This document shows positions 38,001-50,710 of a DNA stretch of 64,000 nucleotides, piece after piece. This DNA is from Gorsachius magnificus (taxonomy: Eukaryota > Chordata > Aves > Pelecaniformes > Ardeidae). Position numbers and translations under genes: made by a program. Each line of letters starts with the position of its first letter. The stretch's first letter is position 1. The notes under the pieces were generated by a model. The model was not told where the DNA came from. It saw nothing but the letters and a program-made list of their open reading frames with translations, and ran no database searches. The stretch lies in the NCBI GenBank assembly GCA_034008185.1, contig CM067081.1, forward strand, positions 150,132,258-150,196,257, in the 5' to 3' direction.

Positions 38001-40929
38001 TGTATGTTCAAACCTCTGCAGACCTCGTAATTACAATAGGGAAAGCCTGGTGAACAGGAGGTGGGGAAAAAGGAGAGAATTGTGCAGTAGGATCTAGCTG
38101 TGTTATTAACCTATTCCATATTCATTTTTCCTTAATAAACAGATAATGAATTTTGAAGTAGGCATATGTGATAGAGAATTTTAGGAGTCTTGTTATTGAC
38201 ATATTTTACATGTAATAGCTGCCTGAAAGAATATTAAAACCTGCTGAAGTAACTAATAAAGACAGTGGGTGAAAAGAATTGGCATAAAAAATACATTTAA
38301 ACAATACATTACTATTACAATATTCAGTATTTTGTTTTTTCTCAAAAGGCAAAGCAGAGAAACCTGCCCTGTGTGGGATAAAAAGATACAGCGCATGAAC
38401 ACATCTATAGCTATTTATAGGTCTACATACTTAACCTCATTTAAAATTTCCCACTGAGAAATAGGAAAAAAGTTGATGGAAGGTGTCAAGATTAGACTGT
38501 CAACTCAGAAATTTCAGTTTAAGTAACTACTTAAGGAAGGAAGGCAAGAACAGGTAATGGCCAGTGTTTATTTGCCATAACATTTTTGGGGAAGGAGTTA
38601 GATGTTACCTGGTACTATAGAGAGTACACTTAAGCAGAGTGATATTAATGAGAGAACAGAGCTGCACTACTATCAGCAGAAATACTATTTAAAATTCTAA
38701 AACCTACTGATTTTCAAATTTGAAGGAAATAAAATAAGATAGAGAAACATATGTTATGGTCAGGCAGTGCACCATCTTACTCACAGAAATAGCAGCCTAT
38801 TGTAAAGGCCACAACAACAGCTTCTGGTAAAAATATTTTTAGTAATAATACTAAGCAATTCCTGCCTCCACTTCTCAGCCCTGTCCCTACAGTTAAATGC
38901 TTCCTCAGATGTGCCTCAAGTTCTGTGTGGGCATCCATGAACCAGATCAGCAAATTGGTTCACATGAAAAAATTCCTTCAAAAAATAAGATAATTCTTTA
39001 TCATGAAGGAGGTCACTGCTCCATTTCACAGCATGGCCCTAGAAAGAGCCAGGCTGGGAAAACTGCAGGGACATGTAGTGAAGAAACGGGATGGAAGTGC
39101 GTGAAGAGAGGGAGGGCATCAGCATCTTAAGTCAATACACATTTGTGAGCTATACCCTCCAATAATCAAGGCTCAAAATGCAAGTAATTCTTATATTGTG
39201 CTCCTTGAGCCAAGGACCTGACAGTACTTGTTATTGATGGACACTGAATCACAGAATCTAAACTTCTGTTTCACTTTGTTCCACAAAAAAGGCCTTATTC
39301 TTTCATGAAGATCAAAATACATTTCCAGCATTCTTCTGGGAATAGTGCTGATTATGACTAAATTGATATATAGGATAACCTCCTGCCTCCCGCTGCAGGA
39401 GAAGGGATGGTGAGATGCACCAACAAAAGAAAGTTTGTGAGCAAGACAGGGCCTTTCGTCAAAGATGACCTCCAGAGTTTCTCCTAGAGAAGTAAAACTA
39501 CCATTATATTTTTGAGCAGGGAAAAACTTATATTTAATTCTTTCTTTTTTCTAAGGAATGTAACGATAGCTTTACTAAACTAAACTCAGATTTGGTTAAT
39601 TCAGAACAAGTGCCTGGATCTGCATTTTTTTCGCCATTTCTAATACAAAGAACTTTATGATACAAGTGTTTAGCCGAGAAATCCTACCTTCAGCTTTACG
39701 GAGAGCACTTAAAAAGAAGCCTCCATACACCTTCTGACCTTCAACCTAGGGGGCTGAACTAGGGAGATTAGCCACAGTAGCACATAACCCCACAGCTGTA
39801 AGGAATTTACATTAATGTTTATATACAGGATTCAGCAGGTGCACCAACAAAACCAGGTGAATATGTTAGAAGGAACGAACTTGAAGAACTTTCAAGTCTT
39901 TATATCTGTGTAAGACTCCCTCATCTGCTTTCTGTATGGCAGGGTTTCTGTTATACAGAACAGTAAGGTTAACAAAACTATGCCCAATCCAATGGGTGCA
40001 TTGCTCCCAGCAGGGAATGCCTGATTTTAGTTTTGTAATAGATGAAAGAAAGAACAAATCTAAGACCCTGACATAAACAGAAAGCTTTAGTCAGCTGGAG
40101 ACATCTTACCACATCTAGATTGTGTATTAACACAGTTAACCCACTGCCACAGTTAGTACACACTGCCAGGGTATTTTCAAACACTGGATTAAAGAGAGCA
40201 AGATTTCGATCTGAAATGGTTATCTGAGAACCATGAAATCCTGCATAGCTTCATGGAGACTGTAATTCCAATCTGAAGCCTGTAAAACAGCAAGAAACCA
40301 TACATCATGAGATGATGGAGGGTAAGATTACACAACACAGGGCTACAAAACCAACATTAAATATCGGGGCAGAGGTACACACGCATGAGATGTCCTCATA
40401 CCTTGAACCACTTAAAGCCAAAATGGTTGACCTCATGCACTGATTCATTAAACAGCTTCAGACAGGCAGTGAAGTGGCAGAATGGTAGAAAACAAGATAA
40501 ACAGAACAGAGGAAAGAAAAAGCATGCAATTAAAAGCAAATTATCATAATTTGGATAACATTAACATTTTAAAATCACATATATCATTCAAACTTAGTCT
40601 AAGAATGATCCTAACCTCTTATTGTTTGTAGAATTCAAATGATTTGCCATTAGTATCATATAGAAAACAGAGCCTTGCATTTTAAAACTCTAAAGCTATT
40701 TAAGGGTGTCTTTCACAACTCTACAAAGAACCTCCACAGAACATAATAAAACAAAGAGGGCATTCTTTTAAAGTAATTGAAGGAATATGTAATGAAGAAC
40801 ATTTGAAGGGAAGTCTCCTCTTCACCTTGGAAAAAACAGCTACTTGCCATCACTCTATTACTTGACTGTATTTAATCGATACCAAAACAAAATCCTGTTG
40901 GACAAAATGGGGCACAGCAGCTCTCCCAG

Positions 40930-42130
40930 TGCTGACTGGAACAAATTACTCCATTTTTACCATTCACCTCCCAATCAGTGATGTACAGACATTGACTTTT
41001 CCCTGTTCCGATCCCATTGCTTTCCTTTTCCTCCTCACTTCTGTACACACTACTACATCCAAATTAATTTCTTTTTCACGATGCTGTTGCCCACCATATT
41101 CCACCAACCTTTCCCCACAAATCTTACACCTCTTGGCTCTCTTCCTCTCCTCTCAATCTCTCTCACTGATCCTTATGGTTTATTGACCCTCAGACTGCAC
41201 ATTTCCATGCTGTGCCTCATCTTTCAGATTGTACCCCCAATTCCAACTCTCTATTCACCAGCTATTTCCCTTTTTCACCAAGCTCTGACCATCTGATCTC
41301 ATTGTGTCCTTCTCCTCTGGCTTTGCTGATGAATTCTTTCAAAAAGCCTCCTTACTGCCAAACCTGAAATTTGTGCATATTCTCAAAGCGCTATTTCTCT
41401 TTCCATATTCTTGTTGTAGGATGCCTCATGTATAAATAAAACTTCACTTCTATGACAAAAGTACACTGTTTTACTAACCCAGACTTCTCTCTTCTCCTCT
41501 CCAGAATAAATGTGCTGCTAACAGCTCACAGGGGACAGACATCTATGAGGAGTTCATGCTTAATGGCTAAAAAGGCGTCCTTTCCATCCTGTGACTAAAA
41601 TCTTCACTACTACATTTCTTTTCATCTAGGACACAACTTTATATTTTTGTTAATCTTGACAGTATATCTGACTCAAACCTCGTTTAAAAGGTTATTTTTA
41701 AAAACTTGCAGAATCTCTTTTATGGAGTATCTCTAATATAAGACTTTTCTGACTTCATCTATATAACTGAAGCTCTTTGGTAGGGTTCCTTCTGTACCTG
41801 GATCTATGCAAAAGTCTTTCTTGTGCAGGTTGTGCCCATTTGTGGAGTAATCTCCTTGTCTGTAAAGATCGTGTTAGTGCTACAGCATGCCTCTTTGCTA
41901 GTGAATGAAATGTAAGCCACTCATCCTTCGCAAACTGTACTCCACCCACCTTTCACTTTCAATATTAAGATGACCTGTGATCATCCTCTAATACAAGCCT
42001 ACACTATGTGTGCATAAAATCCATAAATGTTCATCTTTGTGCTTACTTCCCTAACTTTAGATACTTCTAACCCGTACAAAATTATCAGACTGCCTTCTTC
42101 AAAACCTTCCCCTCAAAAATTCACTAAGCC
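40930..42130. other. C/T-rich strand-asymmetric intronic region
   Basis: For roughly 1.2 kb the plus strand is rich in C and T (runs such as CTCTCTTCCTCTCCTCTC near 41140), so the ERC1 transcript is purine-rich here. The open frames at 40929-41296 follow from this composition. I do not recognise an element; an old, decayed repeat is possible. The edges are approximate. Confidence 0.5.
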
Positions 42131-43438
42131 TTCTGCATTTGAAGCACAGACATCACAAAAGTGAGTTCTACAGGCTTCTAGGTACTCAAAGAATATAAAA
42201 ATGGTCACTTTGTCTTGTAAGAAAGAAATTAAAACATTATGACATCCTAGGCATCAAATCACATACTATTTTGTTTACTTTTGCATCTCAGCATAGAAAC
42301 TGCTCCTTTGTGAGGTACACATTTTCCTTTCAAAAAGATCTAATCTTTGATGTGGTATTCACTACCTAGTTAACATTTCTATTTCATGCAATTTTTTTAA
42401 AGGCTACAAGAAGTTTGGAAAGAAGGCATTCTTGAAAGTGAACTCTACAACATTGCCTAGGAACTTAGGGTACAGCAACCAGAATTATCTGCAATACATT
42501 TATCAGCAAACAGCTGAGCTTGACTGCAGCCTAAAGAGAAACAGTTGCTTTCTTCCTGAAAACTTGGATTATTACCAAGATATTTATACCTTCTTTGTAG
42601 TTAAAGTATGTGATGTAAGAATACATGTTGGAAAAAACCTCTTAAAACATCTTAAAGTGCAGTTAGTCAGAACTTTTTTTTTATTTAAATCGTGCCATTG
42701 CAATGCAACTGACCAAATGCTCCTGTTTACTAATTACAGGCAAGTAAGGAACAGTAAAAAACACTGAAGCGGCTCACAAAAAGCACAATAAGAATGCCAG
42801 GTTCAGCTTCTGCTTCAGTAGCTTTATCAAAATCTCATGGAATTTTATTCACTACTTATGGTATGTTTTCCTGATGATTACTTACGTGAGTTAAAATCTG
42901 GCACATACACGATTCTTCAGAGTATCTTGTCAGTGGCACAGAATCAATTCATGCATGAAAGTTCACACTTGTGGCTTCAATACACAAATGTGTATTTTTG
43001 CTTGGCTCAAGCCAAGGGATTTGTTTATCCAGTTGTTTTGCAAGTGCAACAAAACAGTGGTCCATAAACACAACTACACTAATAAAAATCATTGCCTTTA
43101 AATACATTCAATGAACAACACCATGAGCTTAAGTATGCTTGCACACAGGAAGACAGCTTTGACAGGCAAGACTGATCGGAAGAGTTACTGCTTAAAATAA
43201 TATTTTAAAGCTCAGGATATCTTATATTTCCTTTAATTTCAAGAAAATCTTACCTATGAAATACAACTTATCATGAAGGCTTTGCAGACTTTACGAGTTT
43301 TGTTACCTAATGTTAGAACAAAGATATAGGAGCATCAAACAAAACCAGCTGTGTTTCACAGTAAAGCAGGGAAAATAGTACTTTACTCTCTGGTTACTTT
43401 CCCAAGAGGACTACCAGTGACTTGATAAGATTGCAGAC

Positions 43439-43570
43439 CTGTTTCTCAGCATTGATCCTGGCTGACTCCTCTTGTGCTAGCACCATTTCCCGCTCTGCAG
43501 TTATCTGAACACTTTCTCTGAGTGCCTCTTCCAATTCTTCAATCCGATCATCCTTTTTACGTAGATTGTC
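43439..43570 (-). CDS. ERC1: ERC1 (ELKS) internal coding exon B, 132 bp, phase 0-0
   Basis: This is the next exon after exon A in transcription order: 44 whole codons beginning DNLRKKDDRIEELEEALRES and ending ARINAEKQ. It continues the ERC1 coiled coil exactly where exon A stops, with a charged heptad-like pattern and no Pro, Gly, Cys or aromatic residue. The acceptor is CATTTTCCAG|GAC. The donor is CAG|GTCTGC, which keeps GT, the upstream CAG and G at +5 but lacks the usual purine at +3, so it looks weaker than the other two donors. The exon begins and ends in phase 0, so skipping it would keep the frame and remove 44 residues. Compared with mammalian ERC1 from memory, I see Asn for Ser at residue 2 of the exon and Ile for Thr near its end. 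These are ordinary orthologue differences. Confidence 0.96.
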
Positions 43571-46500
43571 CTGGAAAATGACGGGAGACTAGGTGAAGAC
43601 GACTTGTTTGGAACTACAGCCTTTTAATCAACCAAGTTTTACGCCAATCAAAATGTGTTTCTCCCTCCCAAGGCGCAACTGCAGGCAAATTATCTTCACA
43701 CAAGGGAAAGAAAGATGAAGCAATGCAAGAGTAGGAGGAAGACTACAGTAAAGAGAAGGAGAAAGCTAGCAAAGCAGAACCTCAAAGCAAGAATGCTTGC
43801 CCTCTGTCTTGGATATGCTATAGTATTGTCATATTATACAGCATAGATAAGCAAGGGTTGGTAAATAAAGATTAGTAAGCAGTTCCAAAGAAGTATAGAA
43901 GCCAGAATTGGTGGGAAGGTAGCAGGCATTCAGCATTGCCCATTTGCTCACGCATTCACCAGCAGGCGTGGTAAGAAGGGAAACATAGCACTGCAGTTTG
44001 GTATTTGCCATTTCCAGGTTAAGGGGGAGAAAAGCAAACATTAACCCACAGAGCTTTCCATTGCTCAGATTAAGTCTTTAAGGAAGTTTTTAATCAAAAA
44101 CTCTCTAGGAATTATGAAGGGTTCACCTGGCCTGTCTGAACCTCAGACATTCAAGTATCAAGACTCCCTTAAAATTTAGTCTTCGATTAAGAGCATCTTC
44201 ACAGTTGCAAGTTCAGATGTCCCACATATATTCAAAGACCGTTGAAAAGAACTGTATTGCTCCTCAGAAAATATACTGCTTTCTTGGTTTATGCAAACAG
44301 TGTAACTTAGAAAAATGATATACAAAATTAATGGTATCGTTATTCGTAATGGAGACCCTCCTTACTTTTATATTGCTAGGAAAATAAAATATCTCCTGCT
44401 TCTTCTGTAGCAGCTTGGACAAAAGACTGCAAAGCAGGCTGTCCTAACAGGTATATATGAATGTCTTGGACCGTGGCTACTTAGCAAATACATCAGAAAT
44501 TAGCAGCTTGATGGAAGATTTCTGCATTTCTTGTCTTGCAGATCAGTTTAGATGAGATATTAATGCACATTTAATTTTCCACACGGGCTTTTTAGCCATC
44601 TTAGCAGGAACGGAAGAATCAAAAATGTTTCCCTTTGTTTTCTGCATTTTGCTTTTTCTGATTTTAGAGGGTCATATTTACCCCTTTGTCTTCTGTCCTT
44701 CTGTATTTAGGACTCAAATTTTCCACTGTTTCTGTGGAAGTGTTTCATGCCATATACAGAATAAGGAAAAAGATGACTGACTTGGAAAAAATTCATAATG
44801 CAAAAATTAGTCATTGGAGTTTAAAGAATGAACCTGACATTCCTTAATGCCTGCTTTCTAGGTTACATCACCAAGAATAGTTGTTGGATGAACACCATTT
44901 CTGGCAGACTCAAACCTGCCACTCTCAATGAGAGTTTTCCAGCAGAGATGCAAAGCTTTGTATCAGACCAGTGCAAGACCTCTGGCATGGCTGCCCCTGT
45001 GTAGAGACATGCTAGTATTCAACCACTAGCATCGGCAGCAGTATTTGTTAGGCTCTGGAGGCAGAGGAGCTTTCTGCTGATGGTTACTTTCCAAAGTGGA
45101 TTCACAGGGCAAGCAATTGCCCATTTCTAAAGAAACAAGTGGAGAGATCTTCATTTCACAAACAGGAGTTGCAGGACACGTTTTCAAATTTTCTGAGTCT
45201 TTCTGAAACACTGAAAATATCTTCCAAAGCTACTTTATAGTTATGATTACCCTGACCAAAGACTCATCAAAAAGATGAATAACAAGTTTACAAAAAACTC
45301 AGCACAGAATATTAATGGTGCCAGACATGAAAAAATATTTACTTGCCTATCTGCATTACACAATAAATATCGACTGTACTTCTCGATATATTATTCATGG
45401 ATAGCCAAGAAGCGCGGAAGTGTAGCTCTCCATTTCAAACAACAGAAGTGGGAGTGGTTCATTTGAACAGCTGCATGTAAAATGGAAACTGGTTTAAAAT
45501 AAGAATGCCGAATAAAACATTCTAACACATAAAGTATGTCCACTCTTCATCCCAGGCAAACATTTAAGAAGTGTATTTGACACTGTATTAACCATGACAC
45601 CATATAGTGCACTACTCCGACAGGTGAACTTTTGAGGGACTGGAGGAAGAGCAATCGATGGTACCAAAACTGATAAAGACAGTGCAACATTACCTGCACT
45701 TGAAAGGTCTGCATTCATATATAATTACTTTTCCTAAAATAATACACAAAATTTTACATATACACTAGAGGGTCGCAAGTTAAAAAACCCCAGTGTTGAT
45801 TTACAAACAACTGCCTAGAAATTATGATCTTTTAACTTTGGTCTAATACTAATAACCCATCTAGTAAGGAAAGATTAGTCACAAGATTTCACTTTCTGTC
45901 TCAGACAAACCTAGCTAAAAGATGTGCACATTTACTCTTGTAACGGTGCCACAGTGTGGGTAACCACCTTACAAAACCACGCCAATGCCTGGCAGGAGTA
46001 GCAGGCTGTTGCTCAGCCAGACAGCACCTCCACTAGTGCAGAATAGTCTCAAGACACTTTTAAATAATGACTTTTTCTAGCTCTTTGATTCATGACTAAT
46101 TGATTAGCATTTGAATTATTAGTTTTTAAAATACAAGCTGCTGTTTCTAACAAAACATACTAATAGAGAAAAAGTAAATAAAAACAAAGCAGCATTTGCC
46201 TTTTAACATACCAGCATGTTTTTCCAGTTGTTTAGCTCTAAACTCTGAAACATGACAAGCTCATGCTGACCTTCAACCTGGGCTGCTGCTGCTTTCCTCT
46301 TTTTAGTTACATGAGGAATTCTATCTTTATTGTGATAAGCATTAGACTCTGGAGAAAAACTTCTGTTAACTATAACTACAGTTACAACTTTTTTCCTGCA
46401 CTGACTGATCCTCTGAAGCAGCAGACTAGAGTGCAACTTGAGTTGCTTCATACATACATTAGAAATGACACTGAGGGCAAATTTATCTTCCTGTATTTTG

Positions 46501-46582
46501 ATAAAATTGCAGAATGATAAACAGTTGCAGTCTACTTTCATGAAGCTTATACAGATGACTATTCAGAAAGAAAAAAGAAAGT

Positions 46583-46900
46583 TACTTACCTGTACAGTAA
46601 CTGGATTCTTCAAGAGGTATCACCCACCCAAATATCTCCATGACCCTCCCTACTCTCCTCCTGAGTCCCATATGCATGAGATTCCACAGCAGAGATAGAA
46701 TTAAACTGGGATAGAGGAGATAGCTCTGCTTTTATGCTCACTGGTGGCAGCACAAAGAAAATTAAAAACCCATTCAACACTGTGGGAGTGCCAAGAGTTC
46801 AGGCACAATAAAAATTTTTTGCTACCCATACTATGATCCTGTAGCCGATTCGTATGCAAAACTCATTCCAATATATGTCCGTCTGAAAGCCTGAAAGGAA
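46583..46900. mobile_element. Sauropsid interspersed repeat fragment (MITE-like end)
   Basis: The plus strand reads TTACTTACCTGTACAGTAAC followed by TGGATTCTTCAAGAGGTATC. I recognise this as one end of a very abundant repeat in turtle and other sauropsid genomes. Its terminal region typically reads GTTACTGTACAGGTAAGTAAC on the other strand, often followed by a T-rich run; here the reverse strand continues into TTTCTTTTTTCTTTCTG. The inner part (CTTTTATGCTCACTGG, AAAAATTTTTTGCTACC) fits loosely. The matching inverted end expected 250-350 bp away is too decayed to mark with confidence. No coding sequence is seen. Confidence 0.45.
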
Positions 46901-47425
46901 AAGGAGGTGTGACTGACGCACATTTCTGAGCTTTTTCTTTCACTTCGGGAAGGAAGTGGTAGGATGTCCAAGTGATGCATGTTAAAAGGATGTATCAATA
47001 TAATCTATCCTGCCTTCATGTGATGTGTAATCTGCCATGAAGTTTTATGAAAGTGCATGAAATAGTATATAAGTTTTCACTGAGGCATTTAGGTTCAATT
47101 AAATCTGAGATATCCTGGCAAACTTCTTTACAACCGTGCCTTGAACTAGACTCACAAAGGTCTTTATGGCCTTATTTCACTCTTTGAATTTTGCCTGTGT
47201 ACTTTCATAGACCAGAAGGGAATAACACAGTACTGGAAGTGTTTTGAACTAGGAATCAATTATTTCTTAAACAGTGAAATCATTACATCATTCCAAGCCC
47301 TTATTCCTGTGAACTATTGCTCTTTCTTATCATCTATTTTCTCAAGAAGCCATAACCTAGATAAAGAACTTAATGATAACAATCTCAGTCCATTCTAGAT
47401 TGAATAAAACCCTGCCCAGAAAGAA

Positions 47426-47451
47426 AAATCCTCCTTTGTGGAGGAGGATTT
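47426..47451. repeat. Perfect 9 bp inverted repeat with 8-base loop
   Basis: AAATCCTCC (47426-47434) pairs with GGAGGATTT (47443-47451). A GGAGGA duplication inside the loop allows a slipped alternative pairing. It is isolated, with no role inferred. Confidence 0.8.
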
Positions 47452-50400
47452 CCAGTAGATAAGTGGAACCTGGGAACTCAGGACTGTCAGCTGCCTCAAG
47501 CACTACTTAAAACTTCCTCCTGGATACAAACTGTCATTTAGTTATTGATACAATAAATTCTTCGCCAACATTTGGAGGCAGCCCATCTACAAATGTTAGG
47601 AATCTTTCACAGTTAAAAAATATGAAGGCCTTATGAACTGCAACTCTAAAGTGCATGCTAGTTGATTAACATGAGAAGTTGAAATCTTACTAAGCTTCTT
47701 CCATAAAGTTGTCTTGCTTCCTGTCTTTGGCCATGACCAGTACCAAATGCGAAAAGGAAAAATTGGTTATGCTGTAGTCAGCCCGTTACTGAGGACTTCT
47801 GGTTTGCCATTTCCGGAGTCTACCAAAAGATGCCAGAAGACTCTCACTAAATTATGGAAGGTGGGTTTCTGCAGTGTTGGTTGAACTACTGCCCTGCTGA
47901 ACCCAGAAATAAAGAAGTTAAAGGTTCTGAAAACAAAGTAACAGAGAGGCAAACTACCATGTAAACAGCTGCTACTATATATATTGCTGGTCATGAACAA
48001 ACAGTGGAGTTTATAGAATAACTACAAATGCTAATGCTAGTATCATTAATGTTGCATACAGCTGTCTTGATGCCCTCAATTGGTAAAAGAACTGAAGTAT
48101 CAGGGGTTACCTGTGATGAAGAAACCTCTGTCTGCCTAGGCAGAAGCTGAGTATATCCAAGTATTAGGTTTATATGAAGTCCTTGTTTCTCACAGAGTGA
48201 GCCAAAAAGAGCTTTTTCGTAAGTACCGCAACAGCATATATTATTATCATGAGTTCCTGAATGAAAGGAACAGTCTGAGAGCTTGAGAGACAGAAACTAC
48301 CAAGCAGGAGCTCCTTGACCAACATTTCCTCATCTTTGGAGAGATCGGACCTGAGATGCACAACGACTGCCTAATTAGGACAACATATGTCAACATCTGG
48401 AAAACTGTATCTGCCTATGGATTGGAATTCAAGCCTGACAAGTTGCATAAATGCAGAAAAGTAACTACAGAAAACAAAAGGAGAAAAAACTGCAGTAGAA
48501 GAATTTCATTCCACTAGGGGTTGAGAGGGAAGTGCAACAAAGCTGGCCACAAGCACTGCATATGCCACATTGAAAACACGAGGAAGAGCAGAAGGTGATG
48601 AGTACATTCTTCTAAGCATACCACAGTGGAAAAAGAGAAGATGTGTACATCCAGAATATGCATGCATGTGTGGATCATCAGTTGCAGAAAGAACAAAAAT
48701 ATATTTATAGTAAAAAGAAAATGGATAAAAATTATTTCCAGACATGATAAATATAATTGAATCAGTGCATTAAAATTAGCACATTGAAAAAAAATAAGGA
48801 AGCCAACAGGTTATGAGAAATGGCCAATGAATTCTTCTTTTGAAACAGAAAGGTAGAAAATGTAGTGATGTTTCAACAGCATTGTCTGTTAGGTATCATT
48901 GCTGCAGTGTAGGAGAACATTCAAGAGTGATGCAGGACTATAAATGATGCTGCCGACAAAAATACCTGCTCTTGTGTACATGGGAACAATGCACACTTTA
49001 GAAGTTACGTGTATGGACAAACACTTAAAGAAAATCATAAAACATGCTCAACTACAGAAATTAATAAAATACAAAGAATAAAAACAGGCAGAGAGCTGCT
49101 CTATCCTGCACCAAGTCCTCATGGCTACCTAATTCATCAAGAAAAAGAAAAAAACCCACCCAGATAGTAAAACATGTGTGTAAAATAACATGACAAATTT
49201 ATGATGGGAAACATTGGTATCAAGATTACTTATATGGAAACTAACTGAAGTGGTAAGCATCTGTAAAAAAATGCTCTTCTCTACATGCTAAGAAAATAAA
49301 TATAGAACTAATTCATCCATCTGAAGTTATGTGAACTCATTTCTATTCTTAAACATATAGGTCACAAAGAAGCAGCAAAAAAATACAGATGAAATGACAA
49401 TGCTATACAATGGAATTAGCACTGAATAATAGCTATCACTAAAAGAAGTAAGTTTGAGGTATGTCAAGATATAAATAATGTTCCATATGTGACATATATA
49501 TAATCCTAAGGGCAAAACATGCACGTATTTGTCCCTAAAACATATTTACATGGACTACCCTGTGGTCCATGAAAACTGGAAAAGAAATATACCAACTCTA
49601 AAGACAGACTGTAATGAGTAACACTCAGATACATGTATATTACTCTTAATGGCTCTAATTTAAATGAAAGGGAAGTGAAAGGGGAGAAAAAAAACCTTAG
49701 TGAAAACGTAGTGAAGAGAAATGCTTAATTTGTCACACTGTCGATTTCTTGATGACATATAAAGTCCTTAACAAAACTTGTGCATATTGCTATTATCGCC
49801 TGAAAATTGCTACAAATGTATTTTGTACATTCATATACATTGTAACCATTGTATAATGTTTCTGGACATTATACAGTAGGTCTACCAAAATGTGTGAACA
49901 ACTCCAGCCATTCATATTTTTTTTCTTCCAAGATATTTTATGTGCTACCACTCAGGTGTATTACTTTTAAAAAATGCTTCCAAAATATATAGCAGTTTTG
50001 TTCAACATCAGGAGCCATGTGAAATACACAGAGCTTGGGGTAACAATAAGAAAGGAGCTTAATCAATAGTAGTTGAATTATGTCCATAATAAAGCTCTGT
50101 AATTCCAATATCCTTCTCTGCTACTGAAGAGGAATTCTGGTGCAATTTACATTATTATGCATTTCTTGAAGGAGAATGGAGAGGAAGGAGAGCGAAGAAA
50201 AAGACAGTTATAGACACACTTACCCAGGACAGAAGTGATTTTTCCTATGAGAAAATGGCAACGTCTCTTTCCTGATAGCTACCATGCTTTTGTCACTTCT
50301 TTCCTGTTACTCCAAGCTTGGCACTCCCAACCCAGCCATCATTTAGGTATGTTGGGTTTGTATAGGCACTTTTCATTAGCAACAACCTAGACAGACTAAA

Positions 50401-50635
50401 ATACCTTGCCAATACTAACAACCAGGTTTACCATTTAGCAGCTCACACAGGGTGCCAACAGCTTTAACATTTTGCTTCAGCTGTTGCAAATTACCACATT
50501 TGTATTTATTAAAATCTACAGGGAGCATGCTTCTATCTAACCAGAGTGGGTCACTATTTGAATGAGACCCAAGGCTGACAATACAGCTGTGAAAATGTTC
50601 TGAAGTAAGCAAAAGTAATAGAGATCTGTAATTGT

Positions 50636-50710
50636 TATGGGGTTTTGTGGAGGTTTTTTGTTTGTTTGAGGTTATTTTCCTGGTTTTTTTGTTTGGGTTT
50701 TTTTTTTTTT
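50636..50710. repeat. T/G-rich low-complexity tract ending in T13
   Basis: A stretch made almost wholly of T and G runs (GGGGTTTTGTGG, GGTTTTTTGTTTGTTTGAGG) ending with 13 T at 50698-50710. It is strongly asymmetric between strands; the ERC1 transcript is A/C-rich here. Confidence 0.8.

Larger units (their letters stand above)
26584..43438 (-). other. ERC1: ERC1 intron between exons B and C (16,855 bp)
   Basis: This intron is bounded by the GTCTGC donor of exon B and the GTTTTAG acceptor of exon C. Its one clear element is the avian CR1 3' end at 31161-32000. A (TAAA)n-type low-complexity run lies at 29923-29946. From about 40.9 to 42.1 kb the plus strand is noticeably C/T-rich (G/A-rich in the transcript). 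Elsewhere (26.6-29.9, 30.0-31.1, 32.0-40.9 and 42.2-43.4 kb) I see nothing beyond AT-rich unique sequence and short chance open frames. Confidence 0.9.
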
